Positions 25,518-36,243 are shown, numbered from the stretch's first letter. The stretch is DNA of 51,148 bases from Streptomyces sp. 8L (GCF_020176795.1 NZ_JAIUKE010000027.1:1-51148), one strand, 5' to 3'. Translations and numbers: made by a program. Notes: generated by a model from the sequence alone, not told the origin.

Positions 25518-26483
25518 CTACGGACGGGCGGATCGCGCGGTCTTGTACGTTCTTGCGGCCGCCAGCCGTTCCCCGCGGTACGCGCCGGGCGGCACGCCCA
25601 CGATGCGGCTGAAGTGGCGGTTCAGGTGCGGCTGATCCGTGAAACCCACCTCGGCGGCTGCCCGCGCGGGCGCGTGGCCCGCGTCCAGGAGCCGCTTGGC
25701 CGCGCGCCCGCGCGCGTCGGTCAGCCAGGCGTGCGGCGGCAGCCCGTACGCCTCCTTGAAGGCGCGCAGCAGTGCGAACGGGCCGGTGCCGACGGCGTCC
25801 GCAAGCGCCTGGAGCGAGGGCGGGTCGGCCATCCGCTCCAGCAGCAGGCCGCGCGCGCGGGCGGCGGCGGCACCGCCCGCGCCGCGCACCGCCCGTACCG
25901 GCAGCGGGCCGCCGTTCAGGCGCAGGAGGCGGGTCACGACCATCCGCAGCAGGGTGTCCGCGGCCAGCGCGTTGCCCTCGTCGGCGGCGCGCAGCACCGC
26001 GTGGACCAGCCGCGCGGTGTGCGCGTCGTCGAGGACGGGCGAGACGAAGCCCGGGGTGCCGCGCAGGGCCGTCGTCTCGGCGGCGATGCCGGCGACGATG
26101 TCCACCGCGGGATAGAGCGCGCCGTAGCGCCAGCCCTCCGGTTCCTTCGCGAAGCCGGTGTGCGCGGTGTCCGGGTTGATCAGGGCGAGTCCTCCCGGGC
26201 CCGCGTACCGGTCGGTGCCGCCGTGGTGGAAGCCCTCGACGCCGTGCGAGATCGCCGCGATGACGTAGGTCTCGTGGGTGTGCCGGAGGAACGTCTTGCG
26301 CACATAGCGTGCCCGCAGCAGGTCCACGCCCGGCAGGTCGGGGAACAGCCAGTGCCGCGCCTGCTCCCGGACGGCCGCCTGCCGCCCGCCGGCGCCGGGC
26401 CCCGCGCCCGTGCCTGGCAGCCGGCGCGTGCCCCGGTCCGCCTGCCCGCTCGTCCCACCGCCGCCTCGCGGCTCGCTCCCCAT
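25518..26483 (-). CDS. AraC-family transcriptional regulator
   Basis: A 321-residue regulator with an N-terminal cupin-like effector domain (RHTHETYVIAAISHG, about 67-140) and a C-terminal double HTH (about 225-310; FALLRAFKEAYGLPP and GFTDQPHLNRHF). The first 35 residues are low-complexity, and the true start may be later than ATG 26483. It is the first gene of an operon with azlC and azlD and is divergent from lhr with only 38 bases between them. Confidence 0.88.
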   Translation of the reverse strand: MGSEPRGGGGTSGQADRGTRRLPGTGAGPGAGGRQAAVREQARHWLFPDLPGVDLLRARYVRKTFLRHTHETYVIAAISHGVEGFHHGGTDRYAGPGGLALINPDTAHTGFAKEPEGWRYGALYPAVDIVAGIAAETTALRGTPGFVSPVLDDAHTARLVHAVLRAADEGNALAADTLLRMVVTRLLRLNGGPLPVRAVRGAGGAAAARARGLLLERMADPPSLQALADAVGTGPFALLRAFKEAYGLPPHAWLTDARGRAAKRLLDAGHAPARAAAEVGFTDQPHLNRHFSRIVGVPPGAYRGERLAAARTYKTARSARP

Positions 26484-26521
26484 CCCGCCATTCTGCGACG
26501 TTGTCAGTGGCGGGGTGCACG

Positions 26522-29500
26522 ATGGGTGACATGGCAGGCAGTGCGCTCGACTCGTTCTCCCCGGCGACCCGGAGCTGGTTCTCGGGTGCCTTCTCCGCGC
26601 CCACGCCGGCCCAGGACGGGGCGTGGCGCGCCATCGGCGAGGGCTCGGACGTGCTGGTGGTGGCGCCGACGGGCTCCGGCAAGACGCTCGCCGCGTTCCT
26701 CGCCGCGCTGGACCGGCTGGCGTCCGTACCGCCGCCCGCCGAGGCGAAGAAGCGGTGCCGGGTACTGTACGTGTCGCCGCTGAAGGCGCTCGCGGTGGAC
26801 GTGGAGCGCAATCTGCGCAGCCCGCTCACGGGCATCAGGCAGGAGTCGGCGCGGCTCGGGCTGCCCGAGCCCGAGGTGCGGGTCGGTATCCGCTCGGGCG
26901 ACACCCCGGCGGCCGAGCGCCGGTCGTTCGCGACCCGCCCGCCGGACATCCTCATCACGACGCCGGAGTCGCTGTTCCTGATGCTGACGTCGTCCGCGCG
27001 GGACGCGCTGGCGGGCGTCGAGACGGTGATCCTGGACGAGGTGCACGCGGTGGCGGGCACCAAGCGCGGCGCGCACCTCGCCCTGTCCCTGGAGCGGCTC
27101 GACGAGCTGCTGCCGCGGCCCGCCCGGCGGATCGGCCTGTCGGCGACGGTCCGGCCGGTTCAGGAGGTGGCGCGTTTCCTGTCGCCGCAGCGCCGCGTGG
27201 AGATCGTCCAGCCGCCGTCGGGCAAGGAGTTCGACCTGTCGGTGGTCGTGCCCGTGGAGGATCTCGGGGAGCTCGGCGGCTCGCCCGCCTCGGACAGCGG
27301 CGGGGACGGGCCCGCGGGCGGCGAGAAGCCGTCGATCTGGCCGCATGTCGAGGAGCGCATCGCCGATCTCGTCCAAGCCCACAGATCGACCATCGTCTTC
27401 GCCAATTCGCGGCGCCTCGCGGAGCGCCTGTGCAACCGGCTGAACGAGATCGCCTACGAGCGGGCGACGGGCGAGGCGCTGCCGGCCGACCACTCCCCCG
27501 CCGAGGTCATGGCGCAGGCGGGCGCCGCGCAGGGGGCGCCGCCGCTGCTCGCGCGCGCCCATCACGGCTCGGTCTCCAAGGAGCAGCGCGCCCAGGTCGA
27601 GGAGGACCTCAAGGCGGGCCGCCTGCCGGCCGTGGTGGCGACGTCCAGTCTGGAGCTCGGCATCGACATGGGGTCGGTGGACCTCGTGGTGCAGGTGGAG
27701 TCGCCGCCGTCGGTCGCCTCGGGACTCCAGCGCGTGGGGCGCGCGGGCCATCAGGTCGGCGCGGTGTCGACGGGTGTCGTCTTCCCGAAGTACCGGGGCG
27801 ACCTGGTGCAGGCGGCGGTCGTGACGGAGCGCATGCGGGACGGGTCTATCGAGGCGCTCCGGGTGCCCGCCAACCCGCTGGACGTGCTGGCGCAGCAGCT
27901 CGTCGCGATGGTCGCGCTGGACACCCGGCAGGCCGACGACCTGCTGGAGACGGTGCGCAGGGCCGCGCCGTTCGCCTCGTTGCCGGAGTCGGCGTTCACG
28001 GGGGTGCTCGACATGCTGGCGGGCCGCTATCCGTCCGACGCGTTCGCGGAGTTGCGCCCGCGCGTGGTGTGGGACCGGGTCGCGGGCACGGTGACGGGGC
28101 GTCCGGGCGCCCAGCGTCTCGCCGTCACCTCGGGCGGCACGATCCCGGACCGGGGCCTGTTCGGCGTCTTCCTCGCGGGCGCGGACCCGAAGAAGGGCGG
28201 CGGCCGGGTCGGCGAGCTGGACGAGGAGATGGTCTACGAGTCCCGCGTGGGCGACGTCTTCACCCTGGGTACGACGTCCTGGCGGATCGAGGACATCACC
28301 CGCGACCGGGTCCTGGTGACGCCCGCGCCCGGCACACCGGGGCGTCTGCCGTTCTGGAAGGGCGACCAGCTGGGCCGGCCGCTGGAGCTCGGGCGTGCGG
28401 TGGGCGCCTTCCTGCGCGAGGTGGGCGCCCTGCCCGAGGACGACGCGCGGCTGCGGCTGATGACGGCGGGCCTCGACACCTGGGCCGCCGACAACGTCCT
28501 GTCGTATCTGGAGGAGCAGCGCAGGGCCTGCGGCCATGTCCCCGACGACCGCACGATCGTGGTGGAGCGGTTCAGGGACGAGCTGGGCGACTGGCGCGTG
28601 GTGGTCCATTCGCCGTTCGGCGCCCAGGTCCACGCGCCGTGGGCGCTGGCACTCGGCGCCAGGCTCGCCGAGCGGTACGGCATGGACGCCCAGGTCATGC
28701 ACGCGGACGACGGCATCGTGCTGCGTCTGCCGGACGCGGACCTGATGGGCTTCGACCTGCTGGACGAGGACCCGACGAAGACGGAGGCCACGTACGACAG
28801 CGAGCAGGCGCCGGTGGGCGCGGGCGACGTCGCCTTCGACCCCGGCGACGTCAGCGGCGTCGTGACGGACCAGGTCGGTGGCTCCGCGCTGTTCGCGGCC
28901 CGCTTCCGGGAGTGCGCGGCGCGTGCCCTGCTGCTGCCGCGCCGCAGCCCCGGCCGGCGCACCCCGCTGTGGCAGCAGCGCCAGCGGGCCGCCCAACTGC
29001 TCCAGGTGGCCAGCGAGTTCGGCTCCTTCCCGATCGTCCTCGAGGCGGTGCGGGAATGTCTCCAGGACGTGTTCGACGTACCGGGCCTCACCGAGCTGAT
29101 GGGCGACATCGAGTCGCGCAGGGTGCGGCTCGTGGAGGTCACGACGACGGAGGCGTCGCCGTTCGCGCGCTCCCTGCTCTTCGGTTATGTCGCGCAGTTC
29201 CTGTACGAGGGCGATTCGCCGCTGGCGGAGCGCAGGGCCGCCGCCCTGTCGCTGGATTCACGGCTGCTCGCCGAGCTGCTCGGCCAGGCGGAGCTGCGGG
29301 AGCTGCTCGACCCCGAGGTGCTCGCGGAGCTGGAGCGGGAGCTCCAGTGGCTCACGGACGACCGGCGGATCAAGGACGTCGAGGGCGTGGCGGACCTGCT
29401 GCGGGTGCTCGGACCGCTCACGGACGCGGAGTTGGCGCGGCGCGGCGCCGAGCCGGGCTGGGCGGAGGAGCTCGCGCGGGCCCGGCGCGCGATCCGGGTG

Positions 29501-31165
29501 CGGATCGGCGGCGCGGACCACTGGGCGGCGATCGAGGACGCGGGCCGGCTGCGGGACGCGCTGGGTACGGCGCTGCCCGTCGGGGTGCCCGAGGCGTTCA
29601 CGGAGCCCGTGAAGGACCCGCTCGGCGATCTGCTCGCGCGCCACGCCCGTACGCACGGGCCGTTCACGTCGGCGACGGCGGCGGCGCGCTTCGGCCTCGG
29701 TACGGCCGTCACGGACGGCGGGCTGCAGCGGCTGGCGGCGTCGGGCCGGGTGGTGCAGGGCGAGTTCCACCCCGAGGGCATCGGCCAGGAGTGGTGCGAC
29801 GCGACGGTCCTGCGGCGGCTGCGGCGCCGCTCGCTGGCCGCGCTGCGCGAGGAGCTCGAACCGGTCGCCCCGACGGCCCTCGCGTCGTTCCTGCCGCAGT
29901 GGCAGCATCTGGGCGCCCACCGGCTGCGCGGGATCGACGGACTCGCGCGGGCCGTCGAGCAGCTCCAGGGCGCGGCCGTGCCCGCGTCCGCGCTGGAGCG
30001 CCTCGTCCTGCCCTCGCGGGTCGCCGGCTACACCCCGGCCCTGCTGGACGAGCTGACGACCACCGGCGAGGTGGTGTGGGCGGGCGCGGGCGCGCTGCCG
30101 GGGAAGGACGGCTGGGTCTCGCTGTATCCGGCCGACCACGCTCCGGTGCTGCTGCCGCCTCCGCACCCGCTGGAGCTGACGGCGCTGCACGAGTCGGTGC
30201 TGGCGGCGCTGAGGGGCGGGTACGGGCTGTTCTTCCGGCAGATCGCGGGCGAGGTGCGGGCCACGACGCATCCGGAGGCCACCGATCCCCAGCTCGCGGA
30301 CGCCGTCTGGGACCTCGCCTGGTCGGGCCGGCTGACCAACGACACACTGGCGCCGCTGCGCTCCTTCCTCGGCTCGGGCCGCACGGCCGGGTCCACGGCC
30401 CACCGTGCCCGCAAGTCCGTGCCCCGCGGGCGGTACGGGTCGCTCACGGCCGCCGCGCGGCCCGCGTCGCGCTCGGGCCCGCCGACGGTCAGCGGCCGCT
30501 GGTCCCTGCTGCCGGACCGGGAGCCGGACGCCACCCACCGGGCGCACGCGCTGGCCCGCGCCCTGCTCGACCGGCACGGCGTGGTGACGCGGGGCGCGGT
30601 CGGCGCCGAGGGCGTCGAGGGCGGCTTCTCCGCCGTGTACCGGGTGCTGTCGGCGTTCGAGGACAGCGGGCAGGCCCGCCGCGGCTATGTGGTGGAGGGC
30701 CTCGGCGCGGCGCAGTTCGCCATGGACGGCGCCGTGGACCGGCTGCGCGCCGCGGCCACCGCGCGGGAGCGCGCCGAGTCGTCGGACGAGCCGCGGGCGG
30801 TGCTGCTTGCGGCGGCCGACCCGGCCAACGCGTACGGCGCGGCCCTGCCCTGGCCCCAGCCGCCGGAGGGCGCGAACCACAAGCCAGGGCGCAAGGCGGG
30901 GTCGCTGGTCGTCCTCGTCGACGGCGAGCTGACGCTCTACATGGAGCGCGGCGGCAAGACGCTGCTGTCGTGGGCCGCGGACCCCGAGGGCCCGGCCCTG
31001 CGCGCGGCGGCCGGGGCGCTCGCGTCGGCCGCCGCCTCGGGCTCCCTCGGCACGATCACGGTGGAGCGGGCGAACGGCACCGCGGCGCTGACGTCCCCGC
31101 TCGGCCGTGCGCTGGAGGCGGCCGGGTTCCACGCGACGCCGCGCGGCCTGCGGCTGAGGGCGTGA
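26522..31165 (+). CDS. lhr: Large ATP-dependent helicase Lhr
   Basis: Lhr is a superfamily-2 3'-5' helicase active on DNA and RNA-DNA hybrids and linked to DNA repair. The 1547-residue length matches the bacterial full-length form. Walker A APTGSGKT lies near residue 50, the DEVH box near 172, SATVRP near 205, and the C-terminal Lhr-specific winged-helix/beta region fills residues 850-1547. ATG 26522 has GGGGTG upstream; ATG 26531 is an alternative. The DNA glycosylase gene follows after four bases, a conserved pairing in actinobacteria that suggests joint repair work. Confidence 0.95.
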   Translation: MGDMAGSALDSFSPATRSWFSGAFSAPTPAQDGAWRAIGEGSDVLVVAPTGSGKTLAAFLAALDRLASVPPPAEAKKRCRVLYVSPLKALAVDVERNLRSPLTGIRQESARLGLPEPEVRVGIRSGDTPAAERRSFATRPPDILITTPESLFLMLTSSARDALAGVETVILDEVHAVAGTKRGAHLALSLERLDELLPRPARRIGLSATVRPVQEVARFLSPQRRVEIVQPPSGKEFDLSVVVPVEDLGELGGSPASDSGGDGPAGGEKPSIWPHVEERIADLVQAHRSTIVFANSRRLAERLCNRLNEIAYERATGEALPADHSPAEVMAQAGAAQGAPPLLARAHHGSVSKEQRAQVEEDLKAGRLPAVVATSSLELGIDMGSVDLVVQVESPPSVASGLQRVGRAGHQVGAVSTGVVFPKYRGDLVQAAVVTERMRDGSIEALRVPANPLDVLAQQLVAMVALDTRQADDLLETVRRAAPFASLPESAFTGVLDMLAGRYPSDAFAELRPRVVWDRVAGTVTGRPGAQRLAVTSGGTIPDRGLFGVFLAGADPKKGGGRVGELDEEMVYESRVGDVFTLGTTSWRIEDITRDRVLVTPAPGTPGRLPFWKGDQLGRPLELGRAVGAFLREVGALPEDDARLRLMTAGLDTWAADNVLSYLEEQRRACGHVPDDRTIVVERFRDELGDWRVVVHSPFGAQVHAPWALALGARLAERYGMDAQVMHADDGIVLRLPDADLMGFDLLDEDPTKTEATYDSEQAPVGAGDVAFDPGDVSGVVTDQVGGSALFAARFRECAARALLLPRRSPGRRTPLWQQRQRAAQLLQVASEFGSFPIVLEAVRECLQDVFDVPGLTELMGDIESRRVRLVEVTTTEASPFARSLLFGYVAQFLYEGDSPLAERRAAALSLDSRLLAELLGQAELRELLDPEVLAELERELQWLTDDRRIKDVEGVADLLRVLGPLTDAELARRGAEPGWAEELARARRAIRVRIGGADHWAAIEDAGRLRDALGTALPVGVPEAFTEPVKDPLGDLLARHARTHGPFTSATAAARFGLGTAVTDGGLQRLAASGRVVQGEFHPEGIGQEWCDATVLRRLRRRSLAALREELEPVAPTALASFLPQWQHLGAHRLRGIDGLARAVEQLQGAAVPASALERLVLPSRVAGYTPALLDELTTTGEVVWAGAGALPGKDGWVSLYPADHAPVLLPPPHPLELTALHESVLAALRGGYGLFFRQIAGEVRATTHPEATDPQLADAVWDLAWSGRLTNDTLAPLRSFLGSGRTAGSTAHRARKSVPRGRYGSLTAAARPASRSGPPTVSGRWSLLPDREPDATHRAHALARALLDRHGVVTRGAVGAEGVEGGFSAVYRVLSAFEDSGQARRGYVVEGLGAAQFAMDGAVDRLRAAATARERAESSDEPRAVLLAAADPANAYGAALPWPQPPEGANHKPGRKAGSLVVLVDGELTLYMERGGKTLLSWAADPEGPALRAAAGALASAAASGSLGTITVERANGTAALTSPLGRALEAAGFHATPRGLRLRA

Positions 31166-31169
31166 GGCG

Positions 31170-31931
31170 GTGCCCGAGGGAGACACGGTGTGGCGCGCCG
31201 CCCGGGCCCTGCACGAGGCCCTGGCGGGCCGGGTGCTGGTCCGCTCCGACCTGCGGGTGCCGCGCTTCGCCACATCCGACCTGACGGGCCGCGCGGTGCT
31301 TGACGTCACACCGCGCGGCAAGCACCTCCTGACCCGGGTGGAGGGGGGCCTCACCCTCCACTCGCACCTCGGGATGGAGGGCGCGTGGAAGGTGTACGGC
31401 CCGGGCCGGCGCTGGGGCGGCGGGCCGCCGCACGAGATCCGCGCGATCCTCGGCACGGAGGGCGGTGCGGCCGTCGGCTACCGGCTGAAGGTGCTCGAGC
31501 TCATCCGCACAAGCCAGGAGGACCGCGTAGTCGGCCACCTGGGGCCCGACCTCCTCGGTCCCGACTGGGACGCCGAGAGCGCGCTGCGCAACCTTCTGGC
31601 CGACCCGGCGAGGCCGGTCGGCGAAGCCCTGCTCGACCAGCGCAATCTGGCGGGGGTCGGCAACATCTTCAAGTCGGAAGCGTGCTTCCTGGCCCGCGCC
31701 GACCCGTGGGCCCCGATCGGGGAGCTCCGCGCGCCCGAGCGCCTGGTGGACGCGGCGAAGCGCCTGCTCGAACTGCACAAGAGACTCTCCAGCGGCGCCC
31801 GCCGTCTGCACGTCTACGGCCGCAGGGGGCTGCCCTGCCCGCGCTGCGGGACCCTGATCCGCAAGGCCCCGCAAGGGGACCGTCCCACCTACTGGTGCCC
31901 CCGCTGCCAGCCGGAGCGCGGCCCCGCGTAG
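31170..31931 (+). CDS. nei: Fpg/Nei family DNA glycosylase (endonuclease VIII type)
   Basis: A 253-residue bifunctional glycosylase/AP lyase that removes oxidised bases. After removal of Met the catalytic Pro1-Glu2 of PEGDTV is at the N-terminus. The helix-two-turn-helix segment contains LAGVGNIFKSEACF and the C-terminal zinc finger has the pattern CPRCG...CPRC (about residues 226-248). The GTG start directly follows lhr, so the two are cotranscribed. Confidence 0.95.
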   Translation: MPEGDTVWRAARALHEALAGRVLVRSDLRVPRFATSDLTGRAVLDVTPRGKHLLTRVEGGLTLHSHLGMEGAWKVYGPGRRWGGGPPHEIRAILGTEGGAAVGYRLKVLELIRTSQEDRVVGHLGPDLLGPDWDAESALRNLLADPARPVGEALLDQRNLAGVGNIFKSEACFLARADPWAPIGELRAPERLVDAAKRLLELHKRLSSGARRLHVYGRRGLPCPRCGTLIRKAPQGDRPTYWCPRCQPERGPA

Positions 31932-31981
31932 GCCCTGAGACAGGTGAACCGGCCGAGGAGACGGACGAACGGCGGGACGGA

Positions 31982-32026
31982 CGAACCCCCGGCCGGTACC
32001 GCTCTCGGGTACCTGCCGGGGGTTCG
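31982..32026. terminator. Terminator-like hairpin between nei and clgR
   Basis: Arms cgaacccccggc (31982-31993) and gccgggggttcg (32015-32026) are perfect complements. The hairpin separates the convergent nei and clgR genes and could terminate transcription from both sides. There is no long T-tract, as is common in Streptomyces. Confidence 0.75.
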
Positions 32027-32046
32027 TCTCGAACCTGGGGGATCAC

Positions 32047-32430
32047 TCAGGCGGCGACCACGTCGACCGCTTCTGTCGGAGCCTTGATCGTCACCCGTTC
32101 CGCCGGCACCTTCGGCACCGATGTCACGGCGATGGAACCCAGCATCGGACGTACTGCTGCGGGTACAGGCTCATCAGCCGCAGCCGACGCAGCCAGCTCC
32201 GCCAACGACAGTTCGTCGCTCACTTCCCGCATGAGCTCGGACATCCGTACGTCAAGCGCGTCGCAGATGGCGGAGAGCAGTTCGGAGGACGCCTCCTTCT
32301 GCCCCCGCTCCACCTCGGAGAGATAGCCGAGTGAGACTCGGGCGGACGAGGAGACTTCGCGCAGAGTACGGCCCTGGCGTTGGCGCTGCCGACGCAGCAC
32401 GTCACCCAGCAGGCGACGGAGCAGAATCAT
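32047..32430 (-). CDS. clgR: XRE-family regulator ClgR
   Basis: ClgR activates Clp protease and chaperone genes in actinobacteria. The 127-residue protein has one HTH ([21 protein letters not shown], about 21-41) and ends VVAA. A C-terminal Ala-Ala is the degron by which Clp protease degrades ClgR in S. lividans, so feedback control is likely conserved. The ATG at 32430 has GGAGGG eight bases upstream. Its position after pgsA-cinA matches mycobacteria (pgsA3-clgR). Confidence 0.9.
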   Translation of the reverse strand: MILLRRLLGDVLRRQRQRQGRTLREVSSSARVSLGYLSEVERGQKEASSELLSAICDALDVRMSELMREVSDELSLAELAASAAADEPVPAAVRPMLGSIAVTSVPKVPAERVTIKAPTEAVDVVAA

Positions 32431-32539
32431 CGGTGGCTCCCTCCTCGGACCGCGTAGCCGCAACCTTTACGCCCCACCGTACCGCCTCGCGACGCGGCCG
32501 TGCGGGGAGCGATGTCGTGTTCACTCAGGGCTGCAAACA

Positions 32540-33085
32540 TCAAGTCCCCCCGTTCTGTTCCGTATCCTGTGCCCGCTCATTCCCCAGGAGTTCGCCCAGC
32601 AGGAGCGCGAGTACGGACCGGACGCTCTCCTTACGAATGTCCGCACGGCCGCCGTTCAATCGCAGCGCCCGCACTTTGTCCTCGCCGCCGGGGCCGGAAA
32701 CCGCCACATACACGGTCCCCACGGGCTGCCCGTCCTGCGGATCGGGGCCCGCGACCCCGGTGGTCGAGGCACCCCAGTCGGCGCCGAGCACCCGGCGTGC
32801 ACCGGCGGCCATCGCCCGCGCCACGTCCGGGTCGACCGCGCCGCGCTCGGCGAGCAGCGTCCCGTCGACGCCGAGGACGTCCCGCTTGAGCTCGGTGGCG
32901 TACGCCGTCACGGACCCGCGGAAGGCACGCGAGGCGCCGGGGACCGCGGTCAGCTCCGCGGCCACCAGGCCGCCCGTGAGGGACTCCGCGACGGCCAGCG
33001 TCGCCCCGAGCGCCGTGAGCCGCTCCACGGCCGCCCGCGCGGCGGCGGCCTCGTTCCGAGGACCCGCATCGTGGCCGGTACTCAC
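32540..33085 (-). CDS. cinA: CinA C-terminal domain protein (nicotinamide-nucleotide amidase)
   Basis: This 181-residue protein carries only the CinA C-terminal domain, which deamidates nicotinamide mononucleotide in NAD salvage. AESLTGGLVAAELTAVPGAS is the family signature, and GASTTGVAGPDPQDGQPVGTV follows. It lacks the N-terminal molybdopterin-like domain of full-length CinA. The GTG start overlaps the pgsA stop (GTGA), so it is part of the rimO-pgsA-cinA unit. Confidence 0.9.
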   Translation of the reverse strand: MSTGHDAGPRNEAAAARAAVERLTALGATLAVAESLTGGLVAAELTAVPGASRAFRGSVTAYATELKRDVLGVDGTLLAERGAVDPDVARAMAAGARRVLGADWGASTTGVAGPDPQDGQPVGTVYVAVSGPGGEDKVRALRLNGGRADIRKESVRSVLALLLGELLGNERAQDTEQNGGT

Positions 33086-33777
33086 TGGCGCTTCCCCGGG
33101 GAACCCGGTGTGGCCGGCGGACTGCCGGCCGCGCGCTCGGCGGCCAGGCCCCGGCGCCGCAGCGTCACGGCCTGGCGTACGTAGTCGAGCCCGGTGACGA
33201 CCGTCAGGACGACGGCGACCGCCATCACCCAGAACCGGAACGTGCCCCACCAGTCCACCAGTGCCAGCACGTACATGCCGACGGCCGTTCCCTGCGCGAG
33301 CGTCTTCAGCTTCCCGCCGCGGCTCGCCGCGATCACGCCGTGCCGGATCACCCAGAACCGCATCAGCGTGATCCCCAGCTCCCGCACGAGGATCACCGCC
33401 GTCACCCACCAGGGCAGGTCGCCCAGCGCCGACAGGCAGACCAGAGCCGCGCCCATGATCGCCTTGTCGGCGATCGGGTCCGCGATCTTCCCGAAGTCGG
33501 TGACGAGGTTGTACGTACGGGCCAGATGCCCGTCGAACACGTCGGTGATCATGGCGACGGCAAAGGCCGCCCACGCCCAGGCCCGCCAGACGGGGTCGTA
33601 TCCGCCGTTCTGGAGCATCAGTACGACGAAGCCGGGGACGAGCAGCAGGCGGACCATGGTCAGGAGGTTCGCCACGTTCCACAGACTGGCCTGGTCGGCG
33701 GCACCGGCCCCCAGCTTCCCGGCGGGCGCCGGCTTCGCGCCGCCACCGCCCGTCGTGGACGCGGGGACTCCGGTCAT
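33082..33777 (-). CDS. pgsA: Phosphatidylglycerophosphate synthase
   Basis: PgsA makes phosphatidylglycerol phosphate from CDP-diacylglycerol and glycerol 3-phosphate in the membrane. The CDP-alcohol phosphotransferase motif D-x2-DG-x2-AR-x8-G-x3-D-x3-D is complete, with Asp79, Asp82, Asp100 and Asp104. Several membrane helices follow, and both termini carry disordered extensions. The ATG overlaps the rimO stop by four bases. Its 231 residues fit the family. Confidence 0.92.
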   Translation of the reverse strand: MTGVPASTTGGGGAKPAPAGKLGAGAADQASLWNVANLLTMVRLLLVPGFVVLMLQNGGYDPVWRAWAWAAFAVAMITDVFDGHLARTYNLVTDFGKIADPIADKAIMGAALVCLSALGDLPWWVTAVILVRELGITLMRFWVIRHGVIAASRGGKLKTLAQGTAVGMYVLALVDWWGTFRFWVMAVAVVLTVVTGLDYVRQAVTLRRRGLAAERAAGSPPATPGSPGKRQ

Positions 33778-35291
33778 CTGGCGGCCTCCTCGGCGGCGGT
33801 CCGGAGAGGGTCCCCCGGACGGGTGCTCACGTGCTCGGCGACCAGGTCCACGCCCTCGCTGCCGGTCACCTTCGCCTCGACCATACGGCCGGGGAGCAGA
33901 TCCGTGTCCGACATGAGGACCACCTGGCCGTCCGTCTCGGGGGCCTGGTGCGCCGCGCGGCCCACGGCGACGGCCCCCTCGACTCCGGTGTCGGACACGT
34001 CGGCCGACTCGACGAGGATCTCCAGCGTCTCGCCGACGCGGTCCTGCGCCCGCTGGGACGTCAGTTCCTCGGCGAGCCGGGAGAGATGCGCCAGGCGCTC
34101 CGCGATGACGTCCTCGTCCAGCTTGGTGTCGTAGCCCGCGGCCTCCGTGCCGTCCTCGTCCGAGTAGCCGAAGACGCCGATCGCGTCGAGCCGAGCCCCG
34201 GTCAGGAACCGCTCCAGTTCGGCGAAGTCGGCCTCGCTCTCGCCGGGGAAGCCGACGATGAAGTTCGAGCGGACCCCCGCCTGGGGCGCCTTGGCCCGGA
34301 TGGTCTCCAGCAGGCCGAGGAACCGGTCCGTGTCGCCGAAGCGCCGCATCGCACGCAGCACGCCGGGCGCCGAGTGCTGGAAGGACAGGTCGAAGTAGGG
34401 GGCGACCTTCGGTGTGGAGGCGAGGACGTCGATGAGGCCGGGCCGCATCTCGGCGGGCTGGAGGTAGCTGACCCGGATGCGCTCGATGCCGTCGACGGCG
34501 GCCAGTTCCGGCAGCAGGGTCTCCAGCAGCCGGATGTCGCCGAGGTCCTTGCCGTACGAGGTGTTGTTCTCGGAGACGAGCATGACCTCCTTGACGCCCT
34601 GCTCGGCCAGCCAGCGAGTCTCGCCGAGCACATCGCTCGGGCGGCGCGAGATGAAGGAGCCGCGGAAGGACGGGATGGCGCAGAACGAGCAGCGCCGGTC
34701 GCAGCCGGAGGCGAGCTTCACGGACGCGACGGGGCTCGTGTCGAGCCTGCGGCGCAGCGGCGCGCGCGGCCCGGAGGCCGGGGCGAGCCCCTCGGGAAGG
34801 TCCGCGGGGGCCGGGGCGACGTCGCCGTGCCCCGGGAGCGCGACACCGGCGGCGTCCTGCCGCTCAACGGGGCTGAGCGGCAACAGCTTGCGCCGGTCCC
34901 GGGGCGTGTGCGAGGCGTGGACGCCGCCGCTCAGGATGGTCTGGAGGCGATCGGAGATGTCGGCGTAGTCGTCGAAGCCGAGCACGCCGTCGGCTTCGGG
35001 AAGGGCGTCGGCGAGCTCCTTGCCGTACCGCTCGGCCATGCAGCCGACGGCCACCACGGCCTGGGTTCTTCCCCGGTCCTTGAGATCGCCCGCTTCGAGG
35101 AGGGCGTCGACGGAGTCCTTCTTCGCGGCTTCGACGAAGCCGCAGGTGTTGACGACGGCCACATCGGCCTCTGAGGCTTCCTGGACGAGGTCCCAGCCGT
35201 CCGCCGCCAGGCCCCCGGCCAGCTCCTCCGAGTCCACCTCGTTACGGGCGCAGCCAAGCGTGACGAGAGCGACGGTACGGCGTTCGGGCAT
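33774..35291 (-). CDS. rimO: Ribosomal protein S12 methylthiotransferase
   Basis: RimO adds a methylthio group to Asp of ribosomal protein S12. The N-terminal cluster cysteines are Cys14, Cys50 and Cys84; the radical-SAM motif CDRRCSFC supplies Cys197, Cys201 and Cys204. A TRAM domain ends the protein. An insert of about 50 residues (about 140-190, Ala/Pro-rich) before the radical-SAM motif explains the 505-residue length, longer than E. coli RimO. The start is ATG 35291. Confidence 0.93.
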   Translation of the reverse strand: MPERRTVALVTLGCARNEVDSEELAGGLAADGWDLVQEASEADVAVVNTCGFVEAAKKDSVDALLEAGDLKDRGRTQAVVAVGCMAERYGKELADALPEADGVLGFDDYADISDRLQTILSGGVHASHTPRDRRKLLPLSPVERQDAAGVALPGHGDVAPAPADLPEGLAPASGPRAPLRRRLDTSPVASVKLASGCDRRCSFCAIPSFRGSFISRRPSDVLGETRWLAEQGVKEVMLVSENNTSYGKDLGDIRLLETLLPELAAVDGIERIRVSYLQPAEMRPGLIDVLASTPKVAPYFDLSFQHSAPGVLRAMRRFGDTDRFLGLLETIRAKAPQAGVRSNFIVGFPGESEADFAELERFLTGARLDAIGVFGYSDEDGTEAAGYDTKLDEDVIAERLAHLSRLAEELTSQRAQDRVGETLEILVESADVSDTGVEGAVAVGRAAHQAPETDGQVVLMSDTDLLPGRMVEAKVTGSEGVDLVAEHVSTRPGDPLRTAAEEAAR

Positions 35292-35373
35292 GGGCTCAAG
35301 ACTACTTTGTCCCGGCGCCGCCCAGCTCGCGCAGGGTCGAGGCGCCGCCGGGACCCCGCGCGAAGCCCCGCCG

Positions 35374-36243
35374 TCAGCCGACGGAGGGGTCGCCCTGCGT
35401 GTAGGACAGCCGCTCCACCTGGCCCGGCTGGAACGTGTCGTCGACCTTCTTGCCGTTGACGTAGAGCTCTATGGCTCCGGCGTTGCCGAGGATGAGGTCG
35501 ACCTGCTTGTCGTCCTGGAAGGTCTTGGACTCGCCCTTGGCGAGGATGCCGTCGAACAGCGTCTTGCCGTTGTGCGCCTTGGCCGAGATCCAGCTCTTGT
35601 CCTCCACCGCGGACAGCTTCACCGTCACCTTGTCGCGGGGCGCTGCGGCGATGGCGCTGTCCGAGGGGCCCGGATGCGGCTGCGCGGGCTTCCCCGAGGG
35701 GGCGTGTGTGCCGGAGGAGGAGGCGGAGGTGGGTCCCTTGGCCGGTTCCACGGTCTTCCCCTTGGCCGTGTCGCCGGAGTCACCGCTGCCGTGGACGGCG
35801 GTGAAAGCGACGAAGCCGGCGACGGCGACGATCGCAGCGACCATGGCCGCCGTCCAGTTCGGCCGGCGCCGCTCGGGCCGGATGCGCTCGGCCTCGAACA
35901 GCGGTGCGGCCGGGGTCGCCGTGGGCTCGGGCCGCCCGCCGTGATCCGCGTCGAACCGGTCCACGAGGGGTCCGGGGTCGAGGCCGACCTCCCGCGCGAT
36001 CATGCGCAGGTGCCCGCGGGCGTAGACGTCGCCACCGGAACGGCTGAAGTCGTCGTCCTCTATGGCGCGGACGATGGGCACGCGGACGCGGGTGGCCTCG
36101 CTGACCTGGTCGACCGTCAGGCCGGCCCCGATCCGTGCCTGCCGGAGGGCTCGGCCGATCGAGAAACGGTCCTCGGGTGCGGGAGCCGAGGTATCCGGGG
36201 CTTCTTCTGGTGAACTGCCGTCAGATGAGCTGCCGATGGACAC
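35374..36243 (-). CDS. RodZ-like membrane HTH protein (DUF4115)
   Basis: A 289-residue protein with an N-terminal XRE-type helix-turn-helix ([20 protein letters not shown], about 32-51), one membrane helix (about residues 129-150), a Ser/Pro/Gly-rich linker and a C-terminal extracellular RodZ-type domain (about 200-289). RodZ-like proteins link the cytoskeleton or cell-wall machinery to the membrane. GTG 36243 is preferred because AAAGG lies seven bases upstream; GTG 36270 would add nine residues. It lies between ftsK and rimO on the same strand. Confidence 0.85.
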   Translation of the reverse strand: MSIGSSSDGSSPEEAPDTSAPAPEDRFSIGRALRQARIGAGLTVDQVSEATRVRVPIVRAIEDDDFSRSGGDVYARGHLRMIAREVGLDPGPLVDRFDADHGGRPEPTATPAAPLFEAERIRPERRRPNWTAAMVAAIVAVAGFVAFTAVHGSGDSGDTAKGKTVEPAKGPTSASSSGTHAPSGKPAQPHPGPSDSAIAAAPRDKVTVKLSAVEDKSWISAKAHNGKTLFDGILAKGESKTFQDDKQVDLILGNAGAIELYVNGKKVDDTFQPGQVERLSYTQGDPSVG

